Positions 49,284 through 57,205 of a stretch of 64,000 bases of DNA are shown one piece after another. Position 1 is the first letter of the stretch. Every line of letters starts with the position of its first letter. The position numbers and the translations under genes are program-made. The notes beneath the pieces were generated by a model. That model made no database searches. It saw only the letters and a program-made list of their open reading frames with translations, and was not told where the DNA came from. The stretch spans positions 3,162,001 to 3,226,000 of the forward strand of contig CP081102.1 in NCBI GenBank assembly GCA_025141835.1, read 5' to 3'. This DNA comes from Rhodobacteraceae bacterium M385. GTDB taxonomy: Bacteria > Pseudomonadota > Alphaproteobacteria > Rhodobacterales > Rhodobacteraceae.

Positions 49284-50443
49284 CGCAGGCGCATTCCTTC
49301 GGGGTTGAAGACCAGTTCGACGCGCCGCCAGCGTTCATAGCTTTCCTGTGGCAAGTCAAAGCCGTTGGCACCGCACCGCTGAATCGCCCGGCGCGCGGCT
49401 TCGTACATGACACGGGCGGCAGCCTCGGACGGCCCATCATACTCTAGCAATTCCAAAGTGCCGAAGTCGGGTACGGTGCTACGAGCCATGTCGAAACCAA
49501 CGACGATGGTCGTATTCAAAGCATCGGTCGACACAGTTCCAAGGTTCCAGCACGCCTGAACCGCGACGCGGAATCCGTCACGCACCCCTTGCGACAAAGG
49601 CGGGCCAGAGGGCGCGGCGGGCGCAGGGGCCGGATCAGGCGTTTCCACGGCATCAGCCACGGCCGAGGCAATGGCTGCGGCCAAGGGGTCCACTTCCGCC
49701 TCGGACGGTGTTTCGGTTGCCGCTGGTGTCTCTGCCGGGGTTTCAACCGGGGCTTCTGCCGCGACTTCCACGGGCTCTTCTACCGGTGCGGGACGGGCCG
49801 GACGGGCTGTGGGGCGGCGCGAGGATGTCGGCCCCAAGGGCGCCGCGGCGGGTTCTTCCGCTTCGGTCACGATCTCGGTTGTGGCTTCCTCGGGCGCTGT
49901 GTCGGGCGTTTCTTCTACCGGCGCTTCTTCGGCCACTTCCGGCTCTGTGGTCTGCTCCAACACATCGGGCGCGGTTTCCACATCGGGTTCCGGCAAGGGG
50001 GCGGCCACGGGGGCAACGCGCGGCGCGCTGTCGGGACGCGGCGTTGGCGACACCTGAGCGTCCGGCGCGCCGGGTGGCGGTGCCAAGGGGGCGACATCGT
50101 CGATAACGGCTGTATCCGGAACAGGCTCTATCGGAACCGGCGTTTGCTCGGGCGGCGGGGCTTGGGTCTCGGCGGGAGTATCCTGCGCGGGTGGCGGCGC
50201 TTCTGCGGCAGGGGCCGAGGTGTCTTCCGGCGTTGCCGGCTGTTCCAGCGCGGCGGGCTGCACATCAACCAACGGCGTTGGGGCGGCGTTCGTCAGCGCG
50301 TCGAAATCCGCCACAGACATCAGCGTCACGCCTGTCACCTGAAACTCTGCCTCTGGGCTGCGATCAAGCAGCATGCCACCGAACACCACCCATGCGAGCA
50401 GTGCCAAGTGTGCTAATCCAGAGGCATAGAGGGACCGGCGCAT
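49280..50443 (-). CDS. tolA: Tol-Pal system protein TolA
   Basis: A 387-residue protein: one N-terminal membrane anchor (residues ~8-26), a long Pro/Ala/Glu-rich spacer (residues ~60-280) and a C-terminal domain III-like fold of about 100 residues with Cys298-Trp299 and Cys357. TolA links the TolQR motor to TolB-Pal across the periplasm. The spacer is proline-rich rather than the helical Ala/Lys/Glu type of enterobacteria. It starts 7 bp after tolR and overlaps the next gene by 4 bp. Confidence 0.9.
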   Translation of the reverse strand: MRRSLYASGLAHLALLAWVVFGGMLLDRSPEAEFQVTGVTLMSVADFDALTNAAPTPLVDVQPAALEQPATPEDTSAPAAEAPPPAQDTPAETQAPPPEQTPVPIEPVPDTAVIDDVAPLAPPPGAPDAQVSPTPRPDSAPRVAPVAAPLPEPDVETAPDVLEQTTEPEVAEEAPVEETPDTAPEEATTEIVTEAEEPAAAPLGPTSSRRPTARPARPAPVEEPVEVAAEAPVETPAETPAATETPSEAEVDPLAAAIASAVADAVETPDPAPAPAAPSGPPLSQGVRDGFRVAVQACWNLGTVSTDALNTTIVVGFDMARSTVPDFGTLELLEYDGPSEAAARVMYEAARRAIQRCGANGFDLPQESYERWRRVELVFNPEGMRLR

Positions 50444-50450
50444 CGTCGCG

Positions 50451-50936
50451 TCACTCCCCTACTTCCGAGGTGCCATTCAGGCGCGGACCGCCTGCGTCCG
50501 TGACCAGGCCGATTTCCCGGAAGCCGCCCGCGTTTAGCGCGCCCATGACTTCCATCACCTGCTCGTACGGGATGCCACCATCGGCCCGCACAAAGATGCG
50601 CGGGCTGTCGCGTTCTGCGGCAATCGCTTGAAGGCGAGGAATAATTTCGTCCCGAGCGACTTCAGTGGTTTGCAGCATCACCCGGCCATCGGCCGCGAGC
50701 GTCACGGTCAGCGGTTCTTCCTGCTCACTCGGCAATGCCTCGGCAGAGGTATCGGGCAGGTCAATCGGCACGCCCACAGTCATCAACGGGGCGGCGACCA
50801 TGAAAATAATCAGAAGGCACAGCATTACGTCCACAAAAGGCGTGACGTTGATTTCCGCCATAGGACGCGCGGCACTGCGCCGTCCCCTGCCCCGCCGACG
50901 GCCCCCGCCGCCGCGCTGTGCGACCGACGCGCCCAT
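50451..50936 (-). CDS. tolR: Tol-Pal system protein TolR
   Basis: A 161-residue ExbD/TolR protein: a Gly/Arg-rich cytosolic tail (residues 1-25), one membrane segment with the channel aspartate in INVTPFVDVMLCLLIIFM (Asp near residue 36), and a periplasmic domain ending in VMGALNAGGFREIGLVTD. With TolQ it forms the proton-driven motor. The start overlaps the tolQ stop by one base (TGATG). Confidence 0.96.
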   Translation of the reverse strand: MGASVAQRGGGGRRRGRGRRSAARPMAEINVTPFVDVMLCLLIIFMVAAPLMTVGVPIDLPDTSAEALPSEQEEPLTVTLAADGRVMLQTTEVARDEIIPRLQAIAAERDSPRIFVRADGGIPYEQVMEVMGALNAGGFREIGLVTDAGGPRLNGTSEVGE

Positions 50937-51628
50937 CAGTCCAGCTGCCTGCTAAGCAGTGTCGAGAATTCATCCGCAAAGCTTTCATAGGTGCCGATGA
51001 TCCCATCGGCATCGTTGGACAGTTTGTTGTAAAGGATCACCGCAGGGATCGCGGCCAGAAGGCCAAGGCCGGTGGCCAAAAGCGCCTCGGCAATGCCCGG
51101 TGCCACGACGGCAAGGGATGTTTGTCCTGAAATCGCGATCTCCTGGAAAGCGCGCATGATACCCCAGACGGTGCCGAACAGGCCCACGAAGGGCGCGGTC
51201 GCTCCGGTGGTTGCCAGAAACGTCAGCCCGTTTGTCATGCGTGAGGATTCCCGCGCAATCGCGACATCCATAGACCGGTCCACCCGCTGCTGCACACCGG
51301 GGATCAACGCGCCGTCATCGCGCAGGGACCGACGCCATTCCGTCATTCCCGCCACGAAGACCCGTTCCGAGGCCGATCTGGGCGCGTCGGCGACCTTGTC
51401 GTAGAACTCGTCCAGCGGCTCGCCAGACCAGAAGGCGACATCGAACGCCGCCGCATTGGCCCGAGACCGCCGGAACATGGCGAATTTCGAGAAGGCAATT
51501 GCCCAAACCCAAACAGAGGCCACGATCAAAGCGATCATGACCAACTGAACGATCAGGCTTGCACGAAAGAATAGAGCGATGAGGGTGAAGTCCGCCTCAG
51601 TCGCCAACGCGAGCGTTTCCGTTTCCAT
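50936..51628 (-). CDS. tolQ: Tol-Pal system motor protein TolQ
   Basis: A 230-residue MotA/TolQ/ExbB protein with three membrane segments (about residues 15-40, 130-155 and 168-190) and the family block LATTGATAPFVGLFGTVWGIMRAFQ plus VAPGIAEALLATGLGLLAAIPAV. ATG 51628 is chosen over an in-frame upstream ATG (51673) because it gives the usual N terminus METETLALA. 123 bp separate it from ybgC, room for an internal promoter. Confidence 0.96.
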   Translation of the reverse strand: METETLALATEADFTLIALFFRASLIVQLVMIALIVASVWVWAIAFSKFAMFRRSRANAAAFDVAFWSGEPLDEFYDKVADAPRSASERVFVAGMTEWRRSLRDDGALIPGVQQRVDRSMDVAIARESSRMTNGLTFLATTGATAPFVGLFGTVWGIMRAFQEIAISGQTSLAVVAPGIAEALLATGLGLLAAIPAVILYNKLSNDADGIIGTYESFADEFSTLLSRQLD

Positions 51629-51751
51629 AAGTCTTCTGCTGTCCTCTGCCCCGGCCTCAACACCGTATGTCACGTAAGGGCGCTGTTTTTGATGCGCCTC
51701 ATTTGTGTCTTAGTTTAGCAGTTGGGAAGCCCTATGGCGAACACTTCTCTG

Positions 51752-52162
51752 TCACGGGCTGTCACTTGCCGTGATAGCTGTGACTTTTGCGCGAATATCC
51801 GCCGGAAGACGGGCTGCACGCCCTTGTGCATTGAGGATAACGACCTTGATCCGGGCCTGAAGCAACACTTCTTCACCGCGTAGAATCCGTTGAGGCATGT
51901 CGAAACTGGCCCCTTTCAGGGTATCGAGTTGCGTCTCGACCACCAGTTCGTCGTCGTAATTGGCGGGTTTCAGGTAGTCCGCCTCGACCCGGCGCACGGC
52001 AAAAACGAGGCCCGCTGCCTTCATGTCGAGTTGCGAAATTCCGGCCTCCCGGACCATCTCGGACCGGCCACGTTCAAGGTATTTGAGGTAGTTGGCATAA
52101 TAGACGATGCCCGCCAGATCGACGTCTTCGTAGTACACGCGAAGCGACCAGCGATGAATCAT
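51752..52162 (-). CDS. ybgC: Tol-Pal-associated acyl-CoA thioesterase YbgC
   Basis: A 136-residue hotdog thioesterase with the family opening VYYEDVDLAGIVYYANYLKYLERGR, in which the Asp of EDVD is catalytic. It is the usual first gene of tol operons and may act on acyl-carrier or acyl-CoA thioesters for phospholipid synthesis. It overlaps the upstream gene of unknown function by 4 bp. Confidence 0.94.
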   Translation of the reverse strand: MIHRWSLRVYYEDVDLAGIVYYANYLKYLERGRSEMVREAGISQLDMKAAGLVFAVRRVEADYLKPANYDDELVVETQLDTLKGASFDMPQRILRGEEVLLQARIKVVILNAQGRAARLPADIRAKVTAITASDSP

Positions 52163-52791
52163 TGCGCCTGCCCCATCCGGGCAAACAGGCGCAGGGCGTG
52201 GGATTTGTCGGTGGCTGAGACCGGCAAGACGGGATCATAGGCGGCGCGGATCACTTCGGCGATTTCGGGCTTGAGCACGGCGGGGCCGTCTTCTTTCAGC
52301 ACAGCCAGCGGAGAGGCGTTCTGGAATGCCGTATCGCTCCAGAGCAAAATGGTTTGAACGATTTGCGACAGGGCGATTGTGTCGGCCCCGGCTTGCGACA
52401 TGGCGGCGTCCATGCGGATGAAGACGAAAGCGGCCTTGATGGCGCCGTCTTCGTCAAAGCGGAAACTGCGGTATTGGTTGGCCTGCGCTTCTTTCAGACG
52501 CGCCACCAAGGGGGTCACGTCAGGGATCAACCGGTCAAGATTGGGCGTTGCGGTCAACTCGTCCCAATCACGCAAGAAGAACACCATCAGGTTCGCGCCC
52601 AATTCGGCGTCTTGCTCGTCCATCTTATGGCCAGCCAATGCAACGACCGCCTCTATCGCGCCTTTGAAGACCGCGATTGTGCTGTCTTCCACACCAAAGA
52701 CAATCGGCACAATCGGACGCCCCCAACGGGCGAAAAGAAACTGCCCGTCGGCACGGGTGAACAGGGCTTCAACCTGCGCTGGATCGCTCAT
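52159..52791 (-). CDS. Conserved-looking protein of unknown function upstream of ybgC
   Basis: A 210-residue soluble protein that I do not recognise. It begins MSDPAQVEALFTRADGQF and has an alternating hydrophobic pattern (PIVPIVFGVEDSTI, LMVFFLRDWDEL, AAFVFIRMDAA) that suggests an alpha/beta domain. No signal peptide, cysteine pair or metal motif. Its 4-bp overlaps with both ybgC and the upstream secreted-protein gene place it in the same transcript as tol. Confidence 0.7.
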   Translation of the reverse strand: MSDPAQVEALFTRADGQFLFARWGRPIVPIVFGVEDSTIAVFKGAIEAVVALAGHKMDEQDAELGANLMVFFLRDWDELTATPNLDRLIPDVTPLVARLKEAQANQYRSFRFDEDGAIKAAFVFIRMDAAMSQAGADTIALSQIVQTILLWSDTAFQNASPLAVLKEDGPAVLKPEIAEVIRAAYDPVLPVSATDKSHALRLFARMGQAQ

Positions 52792-53618
52792 TGTAACCCC
52801 TCCGCCACGGCGGCGCGAAAGACCGGGTCCCTGGCAAGGCCGAACGCCCGCTCTACTTCGCCGTGAGATTGGATGATCGCGGCCACCGCGCCGTCACTGA
52901 TCCGCATACCGATCGCCCCTATTTCCAGACCACAGGCATGGGGCATACAGCCGGTACCGACAACCCAGTCTCCGGCCTGCACCACAGAGTTGCCAACACT
53001 CAGGCGGATCGCGAGGTCCTGCATGTCCCAAATCTGCATCGCCATGCCGAAACGCGCCCGCTCGCTGGCGTCTTGCAAGATGGAATAGGCATGTTCGCCA
53101 ATCCATCGCGTGACGTCGTCACCCGGCCCCGCCGGTGCCTCGGGGGGCGCGTAGTGATAGGTTTCCGAATAGGCATCGCCCTGCCAACGGATCGTCGTAA
53201 GTGCCACTTCGATATCCCTGTCCAAACGGTCAATCTCGATCCAATCCTCACCAAAGCGGATATCCATGAGGCGTCCATCGCAGTCGGAAATCTCGCGGCT
53301 CGGCACAACGCCGGACGCACTTACTTGCAAGATAAAGTAGCCGCCACCGCAAGAATTGCCGCCATGATGATGCGCCGCCAATACCCAATCAATGTCGCCC
53401 TGCGCGGGTTCACTGGCCCATTGCACCCACCAGCGGGCGTTTTCCGGCAACGGCAACTGGGTTTGATTGTGCCACAGGGTGAACTGATAGTCCGAACCCA
53501 CTGCATGAATGTCCCCAAAGCGGGTGCTGAGGACCTCGTCATACCGAAAGTCCACTTGCGCAAAGGTGGGCGCGGGCAAGAGCATGGCTGCAAGGGCAGC
53601 GATCAACAAGCGGGTCAT
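52788..53618 (-). CDS. Secreted protein of unknown function
   Basis: A 276-residue protein with a clear signal peptide (MTRLLIAALAAMLLPAPTFA) and a start fixed by GAGGAG before ATG 53618. The mature part has four cysteines visible (for example SCGGGYF, SDCDGRLMD, GTGCMPHACGLE), which could form disulfides, and a beta-rich look. No family recognised. It is co-directional with ruvB and overlaps the following gene by 4 bp. Confidence 0.7.
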   Translation of the reverse strand: MTRLLIAALAAMLLPAPTFAQVDFRYDEVLSTRFGDIHAVGSDYQFTLWHNQTQLPLPENARWWVQWASEPAQGDIDWVLAAHHHGGNSCGGGYFILQVSASGVVPSREISDCDGRLMDIRFGEDWIEIDRLDRDIEVALTTIRWQGDAYSETYHYAPPEAPAGPGDDVTRWIGEHAYSILQDASERARFGMAMQIWDMQDLAIRLSVGNSVVQAGDWVVGTGCMPHACGLEIGAIGMRISDGAVAAIIQSHGEVERAFGLARDPVFRAAVAEGLQ

Positions 53619-53687
53619 GGGGATCTCCTCGGGGCGCATCGTTTCGGTGCCGTATGACTGGTTTCGAACCTTACGAACGGCGGCGCG

Positions 53688-54698
53688 CTAGATAAAACCT
53701 TCGTTTCGCGGTTGCGGCAAGCCAAGATGGCTCCACCCCTTATGGGCCAGCATCCGCCCCCGAGGGGTCCGCGCGATCAGGCCCTGTTGTAGCAAGAACG
53801 GCTCGATCACTTCTTCAAGGGCATCGCGTGGTTCGGCCAAGGCGGCGGCCACCGTTTCGATCCCCACAGGTCCACCGTTATAATTCTCGGCGATCAGCGA
53901 CAGGTAGCGCCGATCCGCCCCGTCGAGACCCAACACATCGACCCCGAGGCGCGTCAAAGCACTATCGGCAATCTCTTGGGTCAGCCGGCCATTTCCTTCA
54001 ACGACAGCAAAGTCGATGACCCGACGCAAAAGCCGCCCGGCAATCCGAGGCGTTCCACGGGCGCGTTTGGCAATCTCGGCGGTGCCTTTGGGGTCCGCCT
54101 CGATCCCGGCAAGTCGCGCGCCGCGGGCCACGATCTGGTCGAGTTCATCGATGGTGTAGAAATTCAGACGGGTCGGAATGCCGAAACGGTCCCGCAAAGG
54201 CGTCGTCAACAGGCCAAGGCGCGTAGTGGCGCCGACAAGGGTGAAAGGTTGCAACTCGATCCGCACAGTGCGCGCAGCGGGACCTTCGCCAATCACCAGA
54301 TCCAGTTCAAAATCTTCGAGCGCGGGATAGAGGATTTCCTCGACCACCGGGTTGAGGCGGTGGATTTCGTCTATGAACAAGACGTCATGGGCCTCAAGAT
54401 TGGTCAAGATCGCCGCCAAATCACCGGCCTTGGCAAGCACCGGACCCGAGGTCATGCGGAAACCCACCCCCAACTCCTTCGCCATGATCTGCGCCAGCGT
54501 GGTTTTCCCGAGGCCGGGAGGACCGTGGAACAATACATGGTCCATCGCCTCGCCGCGCTTACGGGCGCTCTCGATGAATACACGCAGGTTGGCGCGGGCC
54601 TCTTCCTGCCCGGTGAAGTCATCCAGCGATTGCGGACGCAGGGCGCGGTCGTCGTCTGGTAAACGCTCTGCGCGGAGGGTTGGGTCGGGCTCAGTCAT
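53688..54698 (-). CDS. ruvB: Holliday junction ATPase RuvB
   Basis: A 336-residue AAA motor that drives branch migration with RuvA. Walker A is GPPGLGKTT, Walker B DEIHRL, then the arginine finger block GLLTTPLRDRFGI. The C-terminal winged helix ends in RTPRGRMLAHKGWSHLG, the DNA-binding part. It is separated from ruvA by 113 bp holding two palindromes. Confidence 0.97.
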   Translation of the reverse strand: MTEPDPTLRAERLPDDDRALRPQSLDDFTGQEEARANLRVFIESARKRGEAMDHVLFHGPPGLGKTTLAQIMAKELGVGFRMTSGPVLAKAGDLAAILTNLEAHDVLFIDEIHRLNPVVEEILYPALEDFELDLVIGEGPAARTVRIELQPFTLVGATTRLGLLTTPLRDRFGIPTRLNFYTIDELDQIVARGARLAGIEADPKGTAEIAKRARGTPRIAGRLLRRVIDFAVVEGNGRLTQEIADSALTRLGVDVLGLDGADRRYLSLIAENYNGGPVGIETVAAALAEPRDALEEVIEPFLLQQGLIARTPRGRMLAHKGWSHLGLPQPRNEGFI

Positions 54699-54744
54699 GG
54701 AGCCACCTTATGGCAACAGAGCGCGACATTGGCCATGGGGTGCC

Positions 54745-54787
54745 GCAAACCCTTGCAAGGGTTTGCACAAAGCCTTGCAAGGCTTTG
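54745..54787. promoter_or_regulatory. Two abutting perfect palindromes between ruvA and ruvB
   Basis: A 22-bp perfect palindrome (54745-54766) and a 20-bp perfect palindrome (54768-54787) are separated by one base. Both have the core CCTTGCAAGG, but their flanks differ and are still self-complementary (AAAC/GTTT vs AAAG/CTTT). They could bind a dimeric regulator or form loopless cruciforms/hairpins that separate ruvA and ruvB expression. Confidence 0.6.
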
Positions 54788-54811
54788 GGGAATAGACGTG
54801 GGCATCGGCGG

Positions 54812-55486
54812 TCAGTCTTTCGGGGCCAAAAGGCGCAGGGCTTGCCGGATCAGGTCCGGCGTGTCCGAGGCATCTTCGGCGGCTTGCGCCACGGCCTGCG
54901 CCGCGTCGGAGGGGCCGTAGCCAAGGTTTTGCAGCGCCGAAAGCGCCTCGGCCTGCATGTTGGAGGCGGGACGTTTGGGGGCGGCCGGTTTCTTCGGGGT
55001 GCTTGCAGCCGTTGCGGTCGCGGGCAGGTCATCGGCCACGACTGCGTCCATCGCGGCATCCAGCGTGCCGCCCATCGCCATGACGGCGGGGGCTTTGTCT
55101 TTCAGCTCCATCACCACGCGCTGCGCCAGTTTCGGCCCTACCCCCGGTGCCGCCTTGATCGCCGTGGCATCGCCTAAAGTGATCGCTCTCGCGGCGCCTT
55201 CCGGCCCCAAGGTGCCCAGGATCGCCATGGAGGCCTTCGCACCCACCCCTTGCACCGAGGTCAGCAATCGGTGCCATTCCTTTTCGTATGGCGTGAGGAA
55301 CCCGAAAAGCTGCAACAAATCTTCGCGCACCAGCATCTCGGTATAAAGCGCCACGACCTCTCCGCTGCCCGGCAGCGAGGCAAGGGTTCGCTCCGAGCAA
55401 TGGACAACGTAGCCCACGCCCCCCACATCAATCAGCACGTGATCCGGACCCTTGTAGTCCAACCGTCCCGTCAACTTCCCAATCAT
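54812..55486 (-). CDS. ruvA: Holliday junction DNA helicase subunit RuvA
   Basis: A 224-residue protein. The OB-fold N terminus MIGKLTGRLDYKGPDHVLIDVGGVGYVV and helix-hairpin-helix motifs (LLTSVQGVGAKASMAILGTLGPEG and KAAPGVGPKLAQRVVMELK) bind the junction. A linker leads to the C-terminal RuvB-contact domain. It overlaps ruvC by 4 bp. Confidence 0.97.
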   Translation of the reverse strand: MIGKLTGRLDYKGPDHVLIDVGGVGYVVHCSERTLASLPGSGEVVALYTEMLVREDLLQLFGFLTPYEKEWHRLLTSVQGVGAKASMAILGTLGPEGAARAITLGDATAIKAAPGVGPKLAQRVVMELKDKAPAVMAMGGTLDAAMDAVVADDLPATATAASTPKKPAAPKRPASNMQAEALSALQNLGYGPSDAAQAVAQAAEDASDTPDLIRQALRLLAPKD

Positions 55487-55986
55487 CGCCCTGCTCCTAT
55501 CGCGGCGGCCAAACGGCCGGCCGTGGCGGCATGGAACGAATGGCAGATCGCAATCGCCAGCGCGTCCGCCGCGTCTGGCCCCTCGGGCGCGCAGCCCGGA
55601 AGTTGCAGCCGCACCATATGTTCCACTTGTTTCTTGTCGGCATGGCCCACGCCCACGACAGCCTTTTTGACCGCGTTGGGCGCATATTCCCCCACGACTA
55701 GCCCGGCCTGCGCGGGCACTAGCATCGCGATGCCCCGCGCCTGCCCCAGCTTCAGGGTGCCTGCGCCATCTCGGTTCACGAAGGTCTGTTCCACCGCAGC
55801 AGCTTCAGGGCGGTATTGCGCCACAACGGCGCTAAGTTGCGTGTGAAGCGAAAGAAGGCGCAGCGCCAAATCGGTTCCCTGCGACTGGCATTGGCCGTTG
55901 GCGACGTGGCTTAGGCGGCCATTCTCGGCCTCGATCACCCCCCAGCCGAGCGTTCTGAGCCCCGGGTCGATCCCAATTATTCGCAT
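55483..55986 (-). CDS. ruvC: Holliday junction resolvase RuvC
   Basis: A 167-residue nuclease. The opening MRIIGIDPGLRTLGWGVIE holds the first catalytic Asp, EQTFVNRDGAGTLKLGQARG the Glu, and DAADALAIAICH the last acidic residues. It cleaves junctions moved by RuvAB. First gene of the ruvC-ruvA pair. Confidence 0.97.
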   Translation of the reverse strand: MRIIGIDPGLRTLGWGVIEAENGRLSHVANGQCQSQGTDLALRLLSLHTQLSAVVAQYRPEAAAVEQTFVNRDGAGTLKLGQARGIAMLVPAQAGLVVGEYAPNAVKKAVVGVGHADKKQVEHMVRLQLPGCAPEGPDAADALAIAICHSFHAATAGRLAAAIGAGR

Positions 55987-56351
55987 GTCGCCCGCTCCGC
56001 CCGTTAATACGCCTGTTTCCGGCTTTTCGCTCCATTAGCACGAAACGCGAACATCTCCAAGAACCGATCCCCATCGTGGGTCGTTTTCGACATTTCCCGG
56101 CATGTTTTCGACATGCCTAATTTTTGAGCGCCGATAGCGACACCTTGCGATCCAATCGCGACATTGAAACCGGGATTTATCGTTTAATTTCCGCGCATTA
56201 ATTAACTTTCCAGTCATGCAGTTTCCGCATAGGTCCCATGCACAAAAAGTGGCTTGTTCGGGTGCGGGCTGCCCCCTAGATGCCGTTCATCGACGGACTG
56301 GCATTGTCCACCGTCACCCTCAAGAAACACAAACTGGAAAGGATGAGACCT
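55987..56351. other. 365-bp intergenic region between ruvC and the DUF1127 gene
   Basis: No gene is supported. The segment is more A/T-rich than its surroundings and holds the divergent promoter space of ruvC and the DUF1127 gene, the paired repeat at 56083-56117, and an A/T patch around 56200-56215 (ATTAATTAAC) that may be promoter sequence. Confidence 0.5.
56083..56117. promoter_or_regulatory. Paired GTTTTCGACAT repeat, possible operator
   Basis: GTTTTCGACAT occurs at 56083-56093 and 56104-56114, a 21-bp period (two helical turns). The second copy lies inside an inverted repeat GGCATG (56099-56104) / CATGCC (56112-56117). Confidence 0.4.
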
Positions 56352-56555
56352 ATGGCCTCGATCACCAATCGCCCTCTCGGCGCAGGCTTCAATGTAACAC
56401 GTGTGCTCTCCGATCTGGTGGCACGCATCGCAATTTGGAACGACGCGCGCGTCACGCGCAAAGCACTGTCGTCGCTGTCCAACCGCGAGCTTGACGACCT
56501 CGGCCTGTGCCGGGGCGACATCGATGACATCGCGCACGGTCGTTACTACCGCTAA
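56352..56555 (+). CDS. DUF1127 small RNA-associated protein
   Basis: A 67-residue protein with the C-terminal DUF1127 motif: ALSSLSNRELDDLGLCRGDI near residues 38-57. In Rhodobacter a DUF1127 protein (CcaF1) binds RNA and is co-expressed with small RNAs under stress. ATG 56352 is preferred; a longer frame from 56280 lacks a conserved N terminus. A strong terminator follows, and 365 bp of upstream space carries a repeat. Confidence 0.85.
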   Translation: MASITNRPLGAGFNVTRVLSDLVARIAIWNDARVTRKALSSLSNRELDDLGLCRGDIDDIAHGRYYR

Positions 56556-56580
56556 GCGGCTGAAAAAGCTGAAACGCAAG

Positions 56581-56614
56581 AAGCGGCTGGGGCACATCCC
56601 CAAGCCGCTTTTTT
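56581..56614 (+). terminator. Terminator after the DUF1127 gene
   Basis: Stem AAGCGGCT/AGCCGCTT plus GGGG/CCCC with one bulged A (arms 56581-56592 and 56598-56610), then TTTT. Confidence 0.85.
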
Positions 56615-56708
56615 AGTGTCTTGGAAAAGCATCGGCCTGCACAACTTCACGCTGCGCAGGCCGGAACAGAGCCTCATCGCTAGGCTCCTGACGCATTTGA
56701 CTTAGCCG

Positions 56709-57098
56709 TCAGGCGGGCTCGCCCACCGCCAGACCAGCTTGGACAAATGCGTAAATTTCGTCGTAGCGTTCCACCATCCAAAGCGAGAGCGCGTCGGGCA
56801 TAAGGATCAACGCGGCTAATTGCTCAAAGGCTTGGCCCGTCAGCATTGATTCAACTTGGAGAGAGTAGACTTCAGATCCAACGGCCCACATCAGATAGGA
56901 TTTCACGGCTACTGCCACGATGAACCCTAAGATGAGACCCTTCAGCGGGAAGCCAAATCGCAAACTGGAAGACGGCTTACCGATGGAGGTGACCACCCCA
57001 TCAGGATGGACGACAAACCCCATACCGCCCCGATTACGACGTCGGACGTTTTGGATACGTTCCAAACGATCGTTAAAATGTTCAGTTTCGTTTACCAT
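56709..57098 (-). CDS. Single-pass membrane protein of unknown function
   Basis: A 129-residue protein: a basic cytosolic part (RLERIQNVRRRNRG), one membrane segment (GLILGFIVAVAVKSYLMWAV, residues ~53-72) and a C-terminal ~55-residue domain. Not recognised. It has the start ATG 57098 and stands alone between the DUF1127 terminator and prmA. Confidence 0.65.
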   Translation of the reverse strand: MVNETEHFNDRLERIQNVRRRNRGGMGFVVHPDGVVTSIGKPSSSLRFGFPLKGLILGFIVAVAVKSYLMWAVGSEVYSLQVESMLTGQAFEQLAALILMPDALSLWMVERYDEIYAFVQAGLAVGEPA

Positions 57099-57205
57099 CG
57101 GGCAGCTCTACTAGTTAACTGCCCCCACCACGGATGAATATAGCGAACATCCGGTATAAATACGACAACTTTTAGGCGGAATTGGATCGCCGCGCGGCGC
57201 GCCCC

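Noticed and set aside
49589..50416. A 275-codon Gly/Arg/Cys-rich plus-strand frame opposite tolA
   Set aside because: It is the complement of the Pro/Ala-rich TolA spacer; its composition is a reflection of that repeat and not a gene.
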